Positions 27,801 through 38,467 of a stretch of 64,000 nt of DNA are shown one piece after another. The stretch is from Symbiodinium natans (taxonomy: Eukaryota; Sar; Dinophyceae; Suessiales; Symbiodiniaceae), in the NCBI GenBank assembly GCA_905221605.1, contig CAJNDS010000656.1:32943-96942 (forward strand), given 5' to 3'. Both the position numbers and the translations under genes were made by a program. Within the stretch, counting starts at the first letter, position 1. Each line of letters opens with the position of its first letter. The notes below the pieces were generated by a model. It saw only the letters and a program-made list of their open reading frames with translations. It was not told the DNA's origin and did not search any database.

Positions 27801-28115
27801 TTAGGGCCAGGCTGTGTATGGTTTACGCGTGTTTATATTATGCTTGGGCAGAGCTGTCTTCCTACACGGCCTGCTCCTGGCTTCCAGTACCTTCCGGAGA
27901 CTAGACTCGAAGTAGGTGCCGTTTGATCCTTCTGCAACTTCAACAGGGAGATTCAGCTCCAAGAGCGATCTCAGCACAGACTGCACGACATTCTTGCGTG
28001 TGTTCAACATCATCAACACTGATCTGGCGCTACGCGCAGCCTCACACACACACCGCAAACTGATCAAACTGTTTGCTCCAAAGCTCCCACATTTCTCCCA
28101 AACACCCCCACACAA
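27801..28115 (-). CDS. possible coding fragment, helical, unknown
   Basis: This minus-strand ORF includes SVLMMLNTRKNVVQSVLRSL and LELNLPVEVAEGSNGTYFES, amphipathic segments with sensible composition. It has no upstream or downstream exon I can join and no known motif. Kept only because composition is better than neighbouring ORFs. Confidence 0.2.
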   Translation of the reverse strand: MCGGVWEKCGSFGANSLISLRCVCEAARSARSVLMMLNTRKNVVQSVLRSLLELNLPVEVAEGSNGTYFESSLRKVLEARSRPCRKTALPKHNINTRKPYTAWP

Positions 28116-29809
28116 TCAAGATACATACCAACACAGTATGTCACAATAGATTCAATAGAGCCATACAACGTGAAAGATAGCTGCTCTTGAATGAAAGAGT
28201 AGTGAAAGAACGAGAACGAGGTGAGATTGCTGATACATGAGCCTGCCGCAGCTGGGCCTGACAACCCATACAAGCAGGCACCGGGAAGTTACTCAGGGGG
28301 ACAGGGATTTGCACAGAGAGGCAGTTTCGCTGGGCCATCACCCTGAGGATAGGACCGTAATATGTTCAGAGATGTTCAGAGCCGAGTGTTGGAGTTGTGA
28401 CACGACGCAGGACCCGACAGTTGCGAACCCTGTGTCAACTCTGGAAACACAGGAACGAGAAGAACAAGCACTACAGAACCCCCCTCTCTCTGCAAAAATG
28501 CCACCTGTCGGATCCTGTAACCCTGTAGGTAGCCGAAGACGAGAGCAAGTAAGTTCCGCTGACACTGGAACCATACCAATCACCATAAACGGTGGTTGAA
28601 GTTCCGTTCTTTTCTGCACAGTTGGGTCTGAATTTTGCAGCAGGCGCGTTTAGGTTTGAATTGCGAAGTGCGTCTACATCTAGGCTGCTACGTCCAGCTA
28701 TAGATCAGCACGTTTGCGATCAGGTGTCTCTCACGACAGTGGATCTTTGGGGCTACGAGGACATGATTTTCAGATGCACAGGTCCCGATCCTCAAAACGG
28801 CTTCCCCAATGATCAGCGTGGCCTCAAACAACCCACAGCTCGGTGTTTGCGAGTAGAGACATATGCACGACGACGATCCTCCCTAATCACATGATTGTTG
28901 TTGGCACGGCGTGAACTTTCCTAAGCAAACTTTCCTAAGCAACTTTCTTGGCTTCTCACAGTGGCACAAGATACTTTGCCAAGAGCTCCATCCTTACTCA
29001 AGGTGGCCATCCGTGCTCTTTGTTTTCGAGTCAAAGTATGACGCACATCAGGGCAAGTGTCTTCAAGGAAGCTTCCAAACCCCCAAACTCCTTGTCTCCA
29101 CTGCCACCTCAAAGAAGCTTAAATCCCCCAATTTCTCTTCCTAAGAAGCCCGTCTCAAACTCGACCCTTGCAAAGTCTCGCACTTCCCCCCGGTCATTGC
29201 GATCACCAAGGATCTGCGAAGGTAGCACATCGCTTGCTGCAGGTCAAGACATCCATGAGAGGGCAAGGCAGCCTAAAGGAAGCTTGTCTTTGAAATGCGG
29301 TCAACGCGCAGGCACTCGGGCAAGCGACTGATCAGAAGGAGATCTCGATGTTTCGTCCGTTGGTGAAGACATGGCGCATGCGCTGCTACCCAAAGCTTTA
29401 CCGACACCACAACTCACGGGTGCCGGCCGTGATATGGTGCTGCATCCCAAAGCCGGTGTGGTTTCTTGAAGCACCCAAGAGCCTTCAGAACAAATCGTCC
29501 AAGGGTCGTTTTGGCTGCCACTCTGACTGAACAGCTGCATCCGGTCCTGGGTAGGAAGTCCAGATCGCATTGGGTTGTTGCACAAGAAGCGAGTTGCATG
29601 AAGATAAGGACACTGGTCTTGGCTTTGGTGCACAGGCCGCGAAGCAGATGTCAACGACCCTGTGCAATCTCCGGTTCACTGGTGCTTGCTTCCACTAACG
29701 ATTCGAATGTCGTGAGAGGGTGCACGAAGTGGCAGTCAAAACGGAGCATGAAGTTGGCAGATGACGACTACAGAGCCGTTTGACAGAAGCTTACTCCCTG
29801 ATTGACGAA

Positions 29810-29932
29810 CTCAAAGGCCAAGCAGCTCCTCCCAATGCCAATGACAGGTGCACACGAGAAGCTGGCTTAAAAAATGAAGCAGGCTTGTCCTGTGCACCTG
29901 TCATTGGCATGGGGAGCTGCTTGGCCTTTGAG
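29810..29932. repeat. long inverted repeat (hairpin), arms 45 and 42 nt
   Basis: The left arm (29810-29854) and right arm (29891-29932) are near-perfect reverse complements, with one local difference of about three bases in the middle. The 36-base loop continues pairing weakly (GAAGCTGGCTT against AAGCAGGCTT). No target-site duplication was evident. Confidence 0.92.
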
Positions 29933-32544
29933 CGCCTTCAAATGCGAGCACTCACGAAGTTCTTCCACGAGTCCACCAGCTCGAAAAGCGCAAGGAGTCC
30001 GAGCGGAGCATCAAGACCTCTGTGTCTGGGCCAGAAAAACCTTTTGACGCAGCGGCTCTCCAAAAGGACGAGGTTCCTATGAAGCGCGGGTGTGTTACAC
30101 CAAGGCAAAAGGAAGCGTCCCTGCACTTTCAGCTGCGGATCGCAAATACCTAAACGAACTCATGTCAGGCGTACTCTTCAGTTTGCACTTTGCTAAAACC
30201 TTCGGCCCCATGGCCTAGAGTTGAACTTGTGTAGTGTTATTTTGTGCTGTCCATGCCCGGCACGTTAGGCCCTGAGGCCTTTACGTACAATCCGTCTTCT
30301 GCGTAAGGACACCAATGGAACTACTCAAAACCCTGCACCCCGCAACATCCCAACATCCCAACATCCCGTACTTCGCAGCAGGATGTCCTTCCGGAAGTTT
30401 CTGGACCTTGCGCCATGGATCCTGGGCTTGAGGAGTGGTTTGACGTGAGGAATCCTTCCCGGCTGTTTGGTTTTCACTGCACTTGGCGATGTTTGCGGTA
30501 AGGTGCGCGCTTATGGTTATTGAGCAACCAAGGAAGTCAGATAGAGGTTCGATGTTTGCGCTTGTGGAAACTTCATTCAAGTCGATGAGAGCAGCTACTG
30601 AAGGTCGAAAAGTCTCGCTTCGAGAGTTTGGGGCAGGTGGTTTTTCTTATCTTTCACTACCCCAGGAGCCGAAAGCTCTCAAAATTGAGAGCACATCTGC
30701 AAGACTCTGCACGACCGGGCCAGGCCTCAAGAGAGCAGAGTATTTCAACGGAGTGTGAAAGGGATGGGAAGAGAGGCGTGAAAAGAGGGGTCGCAGAGGG
30801 TGAAGAGAGAGCGATAGAAGGGCCCGTTGCAGGGCGCGCTCTGAAACCAACCATTTGGCCCATCCATTCTTGGATGCAGTCCCGATGCCAGTGTCCAGAG
30901 CCGCTTCAGAAATGGGGCGAATTGCGTGTGCTGTTCGGGCCCGTTGCCTTGCGACGGAATGTGGTGCGTGACGGAAAATTCGAGGCCGAGCGACTCGAGA
31001 CACCAAGACTTCAGAACCCTAGTTGGCCAACACAACGTCAAGATCTCAAATCGCAGTAGTTTGTGGCAGTCATGAGTCACATGAGTCACACAACATGATT
31101 TGTCATGAACACGAAAGGTACCGTACAGGCCCTCGCCCACCACAAAGCACCGCCCCCTTAGGACCTCGGGGAGCATCACGATGATATTGCTTCGGTGCTA
31201 CTGGAACTGGGCGTTCCTCTGAACCTTGTCCCAGCAGCCCGACGAGATTAGGTTTCAAGCTAGGAGGTTTGGGGTCAAAAACGAAGGGCACATCAGCTTC
31301 GTGCTATTGACCCTGAGCCGAAGCGCCCTCGGAGACTTCGGTACCCCATGCACCTTGATTTTTCATAGAATGCACCGCACTAGCCCCAGAGCAGGCTCAG
31401 GGTTCTGTTGAAGCTTCGCGAGGTTTTGGCTTCTTTTCGTCTTTTTGGCGTGTAGGTCAGCTGTCCCGAACCCAAACACTTTGGGACCTTTAGACTTTAG
31501 ACTCAGAACTTGGGCTTAGTCAGTCCGCCGTGGGGGCTTTTGGCAGGATCCTGCACCCCACAACAGTCGCCATCCCAAGCTGCAAAGCAGATATCCCAGC
31601 TGGCTGCCCCCAATCTCAAGGTGTCGGAAGGTTTCCAGCCCACGGGCCACACCGACGTACAGACGCGCCTCGGCCGAGGGGCTCGAAAAAGCTTCATTAA
31701 AGCCTCAGGATACGCATTGGATTCAAACTTTCGGCTAAGGCCCTACATCCTAACCCAAGCCTGAAAATACTGGAGCTCCACTGGGATTTTTTAGTTTGAG
31801 TTGAGTTGTAGACGCTTGTAGAGTCGAGTTGTAGTTTGTGCCTGGCTCAAGATACGTAGACGAGTTGGAAGCGTGAGCCAACAGTTGAAACCAATGTTCA
31901 TGAGTAGCGATTAGAGGTGCAGAGTATTGTAGAGTAAGTGTCCGGGGCTCTAGGACTACTCGGGTTCTAGGTTAGGCTCCTAAGCTTGAAGTTTGTGGTT
32001 CAGTGCTTCGGGGTTGGCTTAGGAATTTCAATTAGGTTCAGCTCCTCGTGCCCTTAGAAGTTGCGACAAATCCTCAGGTTTGCGGATGACAGTACAGGCC
32101 AGTTGCAGTAGCGCAAGCTTCATCATGAAGCCATGGGGTCTGTCATGTCTAGGATGGTAGGATGTGAAGGCAAAGGAAGGAAAATGTAGGACAATGGTCT
32201 TAACTTCTCTGAACGATTCAAGGTGTGCTCTTATTCGCGAGCTACGGGCAAAAGAGGACCAGATGATCCGGGCGAGACTGGGGCTCGACATGTGTCCTCA
32301 AAAGTTGACAGCTGCACTGTATCGATTCACTTCTTCACAAGACCACTACACTGACTACACCCCCGCAAAGCCATGGACCTGAACTGGTTCGCGACACCTG
32401 GATCCGCCATTATTCTTACGTGTTCAATCCTTTGATACTCCTTGGAGCCTTCCACATTCCTCTGCCGTGGCAGAGGCGTAGTATTTCGGTTGTAGGATTC
32501 GGGTACAGAGTTTATAGAGTCTATTTAGTGCAGCAACAACAACG

Positions 32545-32585
32545 CTTAGGGTTTAGGGTTTTTAGGGTTCAGGGTTTAGGGTTTA
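32545..32585 (+). repeat. interstitial telomere-like tract
   Basis: About five TTTAGGG-type units with small variations. Confidence 0.85.
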
Positions 32586-33930
32586 AGGCTTTACTACGGA
32601 GGAGTTAAAGTCTTCAGTCCTGAAAATGCTTAAAGCCTCAGCCAAAGCTGAGCAAAGCCAGCCCAAATCTCTACAACCAAATCGGCACCCTGAATGTGCC
32701 ATACTCGGATGACCAGAACTCTTGCAGGAGACAATCCGACCCATTTGGTACATCAAGACACAGTACTGTAGAGTCCCGGCAATGGCTTTAGGGTTGAGCC
32801 TCCACAACGCATACCTGCAGTTTTTTTCTTGCAAACCAGAGCGCACTTCAACCAAACTTTAGTAGTGTGGGGCGAGAGGGCTTGGGATCCTGTCTGCCAT
32901 GTTTTTCGTGGGGTTCCAGAGCTTCTCCTTGCGATGCCTAGCATGAGTGACATCAAGGATGTGCAGCTTGTCATGCTTATGCCTTGACACGTTATGCCCA
33001 CTTCCACGCTCAGGAACAAGTTCGGGGATGCGCAGAAAGTTGCGCAACACATGGAGCAGCTTCATGCAGCTGGGGATGAACTGCAGCTTTTCTCTTTTGT
33101 CCATGTTTGAGGTGGCCTGCAGGTTGTACCCGAAAAGCGGTCACTGGCCCACTTTACAAACAAAGCTTTTGTTCTTTGTGTTCCCCAAAGGTCAACACAC
33201 TGGGGTTAAGGGAAGGCTCACATGGCCTGGCGCGAAGCACGAGGTGCGCCAGGCCTGTGTGCCTTTCGCCCAGGCGGCACGCTCGATTCGTGTCAAAATC
33301 TGGTTGAGACGCGCGAACTTATTCGGGGGTCGTATGGGCCATGGTGCTCCTCACTTTCCTGCTTCCAGGGCTCTTGGACGGCTTCGCTTCATGTGTCCGT
33401 TCTAGGGGGATGTTCATGTCAATCTTCGTGGTGTTCGATCTCGCACTCCCGATTCGGTCCAGTGTTTGTTTCTGAGCTCCAGTTTCAGAAGCCGGGGCAT
33501 CGGGACTTGAGGGACCCACTCAGAAGATGTGCCGACATGCCAGACTTGAAGCTTTGAAGCTGGTTCGGCGTTTTACCTTTTGGGCACCAGTATCTTAAGG
33601 ACCTGTGGTTTCCTATCATAACGTTGAAAGTTCAAGCTGGGCTTCAGGCTCGCTGGTGGAGCTGGGACCCGAAGCTGTTTGCGGGGTGCACGTTCGCAAC
33701 TTCTCGTGATGTCGGAGCCTCCAGACCAAGTTTTGTTTGATCCCTGAAGCTCAAAGCCCTCCCAGCACGCTAAACCCCAATTGAAGTCCTGTGGCTCCTT
33801 TCGTTGGCATCACTCTTCAAACATAGACATAGACCTCTGCGCTAGTAAGGCTCACATCTTGGAACCTTCAAGCTCACGATACATTTGCTATAAGTGCTCC
33901 CAAAGCGGTCAATTGAAGACCCAGGCCCTG

Positions 33931-34014
33931 GGGCAAGAGCTCCAAGGCCTCCTAGAGCAGCGAGAGATGCTGTCGGCTGCCCGCGACGTGCGGAGTCTGG
34001 AGACCTTGATATGA
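33931..34014 (+). CDS. possible coiled-coil exon
   Basis: After an acceptor-like GACCCAG the frame reads ALGQELQGLLEQREMLSAAR followed by DVRSLETLI and a TGA. The Leu/Gln/Glu spacing fits a coiled coil. Family unknown. It is on the same strand as the exon-like stretch at 34.8 kb and may belong to the same transcription unit upstream of USP. Confidence 0.35.
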   Translation, partial: GQELQGLLEQREMLSAARDVRSLETLI

Positions 34015-34815
34015 CCTTGGTTGGCACAGTTGATTGACAACCGGCACAATCCCTTTAACGTTTTCTGGTCTCAGGAAGGTTCGGAAACAAGCTTTCTTGC
34101 TTAGGGTTCGTAGTACTCTTGAATGTCATGAAGGTATGCAATCTCAACAACCTTGGATCCCAAGCTCACTGCTGAGAAGCGGCTCCACCTATCGCTGGTT
34201 TTGGAGGTTGCTGATGTAATTTGTCGGGGGTGGGGGGTTGTCCTTGCTTTCCGTCCGAGCGAGCTTGAAAGGAAGCCCAATGAGCCAAAGCCAAGCCTGC
34301 CCAGCAGCAACATCAGGTTTCGTTCCTCTGAGGTTCGCATTGTGATGGGCCCTGTGTGTTCTGGTAGGAGCTACCCTTCATAATCCGAAGACTGGCTAAA
34401 GCAGGAGATGGTCATAGGTCCTTGCATGGTTACGTGAAAGGTAGGTACTGCAGGGTCAGAACTTTGCACCCTTTCTGTCGGACCTCGGGGCCTCCATTGA
34501 GACTTTGACTAGCAGCATCCTGCCAGCACAGGGGCGTGGGGGGGGGGGTTGGGGTATTAGAAATTGGCAACGATAAGACCCGCATGGCCCGCTCTTCATA
34601 CAAGCTCTTGCAAGCTCCCCCGCATGAGCTCTGGCCGATCCCTGCTCTGAATGGTGCTCAAGCACTGCTCAAGCTCATGGCTTCTGGCTGAACCCCCCCC
34701 AACAGTTGCACACGTACGGGAAGGGTTTAAGGCCTTTATTAGGTTTCGGGGTCGGCCTGGGAGAGGAGCTGCTCTCTTGAGGTTCAAAGCACCTTGTAAG
34801 TTTTTATAGTGGGGA

Positions 34816-34995
34816 ATGTTCATCGGTGCTCTGGAGCGTAGCTCTCCAGCGCTTGCTTGGGTAGCATTGTTTGGGCCGGCTCCCCAACAGCAGGAGCAGC
34901 TCGCACCACAAATCACGGCCCTGGAGACAAAGCGGCTCCACCTGGCAGCGCTCTACGAGCCGCTGGGCTCTATTTTCCATGTCGGAGACCCTTAA
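34816..34995 (+). CDS. possible coiled-coil exon or 59-aa ORF
   Basis: The frame is open from ATG 34816 to TAA 34993 and contains QQQEQLAPQITALETKRLHL then AALYEPLGSIF, a helical Gln/Glu/Leu-rich stretch. The 5' part (LERSSPALAWVALFGPAP) is less convincing, so the exon may start near 34880. No family recognised. Confidence 0.35.
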   Translation: MFIGALERSSPALAWVALFGPAPQQQEQLAPQITALETKRLHLAALYEPLGSIFHVGDP

Positions 34996-36034
34996 GAGTC
35001 CCAAGAGTCCCCTGTTGGTGATGGTGACCGATGGTGTGATGGCGGCGTGATGAACCCACTGAGTTTGGAGTACCCTCCTGTGAGGACAGACTGGTGGCTG
35101 ACGGCCATGTCGGCGCGGTTTGGTCGGGTCTGAACCTTACTCAGGCGTTTGGGATTTCCAGGGTTCTGGCATCATGCAAGATTGGGGTCCCGAAGAGTTC
35201 AGCGGGGCGGTTTGTGGCGCTTTCTGTGCACTTGCAGGTAGGAGATGCAGATGGCATCGCCATTTCACCAGAACAGTGCGGGCGGGTCCTGGGCCCGTAT
35301 CCTTTCCCCGAACGCCCTCCCCCGCAGCAGCCAGACGCGGACTTTGGTTCGGGAAAGGGTCAAAACCAAAGCGCTTTGGACTGTAAAGTTCGAAGCCCTA
35401 CTCACTACTCCTTGCTTGCTCGCCTGAAAGACTCATATCGTAGTAAGCCCACAGCCCGATCCTTAACCTCTGAGCCTATTGGAGACAATCCACTGTCCGA
35501 AGAGGTCAAAGAGGGGGGGCTTGCCCTCCCAGAGTGGAGCGCGATGGAGCACAGCCTGGAGTTCCGTGGCTGAAGTCTCTAAGTAATGTGGTTTCGGATG
35601 GTTTCGGGGAAGCTTTCTTGGACGACCGGGGCTCGCGCGTGGGTGCGCTACTGGCCTAAGAGGCGCCGTCTCCAAAAACAAACCCCAGTTGCGATCACTT
35701 TGCCAATTTGCAAATCCGTCAAGCCCATAACGGCCGGTGGGTAGCTCCCCTCAGTGTTTTACGGCTTCTTAAGGTTTGTTAAGCGTTGTCTGAGGTGAAG
35801 GTTCGCTCATGACCGCTGACCTCTGCGGATCCTGTTTACTGTTTATGGCATACGTAGGTGAAGATCGGATCTACTGCTGCCGCAGCAAAAGCACACCAAG
35901 TAAATCTTGAGCTAATAATCTGGCAAGACTGTTCACTCGAATTAACAACAAGAGGACTGCATGGCTCCAGAACTCTCTGCGTGGCCGGGTTGTAAACGCC
36001 AAGTTAATCGGCCACAGGACGACACGGGAAGCTG

Positions 36035-36180
36035 CAGGTATCAGGTTCCCAGGGGGCCGAATCAGGCCACAGAATCAGCTCCGCGAATCAGATCGGATGT
36101 AGAAACGAATCAGATCCGCCTGCCCGGACCCGGATCGGATACCCCATTCTACGAAACTGATCGCCTCGGGCCGCAATCGG
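36035..36180 (+). repeat. cluster of ATCAG/ATCGG motifs (left)
   Basis: GAATCAG, GTATCAGG and GGATCGG words occur at about 12-24-bp spacing. The same motif set appears in inverted orientation at 36.89-37.09 kb. Confidence 0.6.
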
Positions 36181-36248
36181 CTCAAGACTCAAGACATGGG
36201 GGCAGGGGGGTCCCAGGAAGCTCCTCCAAGCGATCTGGGGGGGTCCCG

Positions 36249-36760
36249 CGGCAAGCTCGTCCTATACACGGGGCAGGCCATGGTTGATTGGCTTGGAATG
36301 CCTGTCATAAAGATGCAGTAAGTAAGATAAAAAGGTGGTAATTTAGAAATAAGCGACCACTTCTTAGATTTGCCAGAATGTCTTGAAACAAAAACATCGA
36401 GCAATAACAACATATTCCAAGCTCTGAGGCATGCGAATTAAGGAAGCTTGCAAAAGTAGTTCTGTCCAACGGCATCTCCTTGCAGAAACGACGCAGCCAG
36501 AAGGCCGTCTGACGGCAAGCTCCTTCTATACACAGCACACGCAACTATCGGCTTGGCATGCCCTCCGCCCTCAGGTACGACCCCAAATCGGATGACAGTA
36601 GTCGTGAACGAAAGCAAGCAGCAGGATGTGACAAACTTGAAGAGGAAAAACCAATCCAGACTTTCAATACTGCATGGCAAAATATTACAGGCTCGGAGGC
36701 ATGCGAAGTAAGGAAGCCTGCAAAAGTAGGACAGGTGTCAGACGGCAAGCTCCTTGCTTA
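36249..36760 (+). repeat. tandem block, 2-3 diverged copies of about 230-260 bp
   Basis: GGCAAGCTC(C/G)T recurs at about 36250, 36512 and 36742, and the word GCATGCGAAKTAAGGAAGCY recurs at about 36429 and 36701 with matching order between. The third copy leads into an open frame ending AKKEKPGK at 36816. Confidence 0.75.
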
Positions 36761-36889
36761 CTGGACGCAGTTTATCAACGTCCATGAAATGGCGAAGAAA
36801 GAAAAGCCTGGCAAATGACACACGCACGCCGCATCAAACCCGATCCCCTCGCATTGGAGGTGCTGGAAGAAAACAGGGTGAAGCCGTCC

Positions 36890-37093
36890 CTGCGAGATCG
36901 GATCGCCTTTAAATCTAACCGGGACATGCTCCGATACAGTCGACCTGTGATCCACATGTCTCCGGCTTGGGTGCCGATACGTTGATCCGACTCGTGCTGT
37001 GCTGATCCAGTTCGTTGTTTCTGTGATCCAGTTACCCCGTCCTGACCCCCACAAGTGCCTGATCCACTTTCTGGGAGCTGATACGTCTTCCTA
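36890..37093 (-). repeat. cluster of ATCAG/ATCGG motifs (right, inverted)
   Basis: On the minus strand GTATCAGC, GGATCAGG, GGATCACAG and GTATCGG words follow in a similar order to the left cluster. Together they flank the tandem block at 36.25-36.76 kb, as subterminal motifs flank some DNA transposons. Confidence 0.55.
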
Positions 37094-38421
37094 CCGGACG
37101 ACACGATACTCCAAGGTTGTTTTCCACAATTGCGGTTTATGAATGAAGGCCCGCATGTATGTTCCAAGCTGTTTCAAAGGAACTCAGTTAAGAAGACCCT
37201 TAGACCCCCCATTTCGTGCTTGGGGGTTTTGAATTCATGCCAGTGTTCCAGAGCATTCGCTTGGGGGACACCGCTCAAGTTTGATTATCTCAGAACAACT
37301 GGCAGTCTGAAACACTCTTGAAGCCACCCCCCCCACCCCCCCACAGCCTAGACGATCCTTGACGCGTAGATATCAGTTGTGTTCTGTCCCATGTTAGTCA
37401 GTTTGAGTTCCTTTGAGGCTCTCCATCTCTGCGACCTCCAGCCCAGCGGTAGGCAGCGAGGGGCGCTGCTGGGACCGGCAGGTTATGAGTTTAGAGTTCG
37501 GGGTTTTGGGGTTTGAAAGTGAAGATGCCTTATGTCAAGACTAGGGTGGAGGGTGCAGGGTTCAAGGGGCCCAGTGTGGGCAGATACTGTCCTTTTATGT
37601 CTGAGGAGTTGGATGCCCCCGTTTGTTTCCCCTTTGTTCTTCTGGGACCGAGGAGTTTAAAGGGGGTTGCTTTACAATGCTTTGTACAGGAGCCCCCTGT
37701 GCGACTGTACTGTCGAACGCCGAGCCTCAGTAGATTTCAAGTCCTTCCAGCCGAGCCCCCAGGATTCCGGCAGAGCGGCTCCCTACCAGCGCAGGGTGAT
37801 TCCAGCAAGGTGGGGCTGAGGGCTTGTGGGGGGTTCTCACTGTGACACCGTTTTTGGGCCAAACCCCAGAGAGACCATCACCCAAAACCAGAAGTTTTTC
37901 GGCTTTGTAGGCGCTGCCTCGGTGTGTGCAGAGGCCCTCGGCGGCGAGGCCCTTCTCACAGCGGACGGCTGAGCGAGCTCGCGACCACGCCTTGCAGTTT
38001 CCCTAACACTTACAGCAGGTGTGAGCCCTAGTCAACAGGTGCTCAGACGTAAGCCTTCCAGGACACCGGAGCAGACGTCCTTACGGAGCTGTTTTCTTCT
38101 CATCGATTGCTTAAGGCCAGCGCGCGAGTTCAGGGGTTTCGCCCATTGGGCAACTTGACAGCTCAACATGTCACTCCCATCCGGACGCGATCTCTCAGCC
38201 TCGGGGCAAAACCATAAGCTCAAGCTGGCACTCCTACTTATACCTGTACTTTTCTGAATTTTACTCCTTCACTTCGATCAGCACTTCCCCTACAGTGGAT
38301 TAATACAGCTGCTTTATCCCGACTAGTCCCTTCCCAAGTGCGGTGCCAAGAAGCGAACCCGTGCCATAGGGTTTGGGGCTACTTGACCAGATGTGCCGCA
38401 ACCTCAAGCCTTCAACCTCAG

Positions 38422-38467
38422 CACCTCACCGCTGCCCAACTGCAAGCGATCCTGCAGCAGAGATGGG
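38422..38467 (+). CDS. USP: USP exon 1 (first recognised; 5' border unknown)
   Basis: Reads HLTAAQLQAILQQRW and ends in phase 1 before a GT donor at 38468. Joined to exon 2 it gives ...QQRWGQASIFSTW, which matches the spacing of the ...LLENGQSHLFQQW region of plant USP. The frame stays open upstream to about 38338, so the acceptor or start codon could not be fixed. This is the least certain N-terminal piece. Confidence 0.6.

Larger units (their letters stand above)
21060..38421. other. mostly unassigned DNA upstream of USP
   Basis: Holds a few exon-like stretches, mostly on the + strand, plus repeats listed separately. Co-orientation with USP would fit the unidirectional gene clusters known in dinoflagellates, but no product could be identified. 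Confidence 0.4.
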
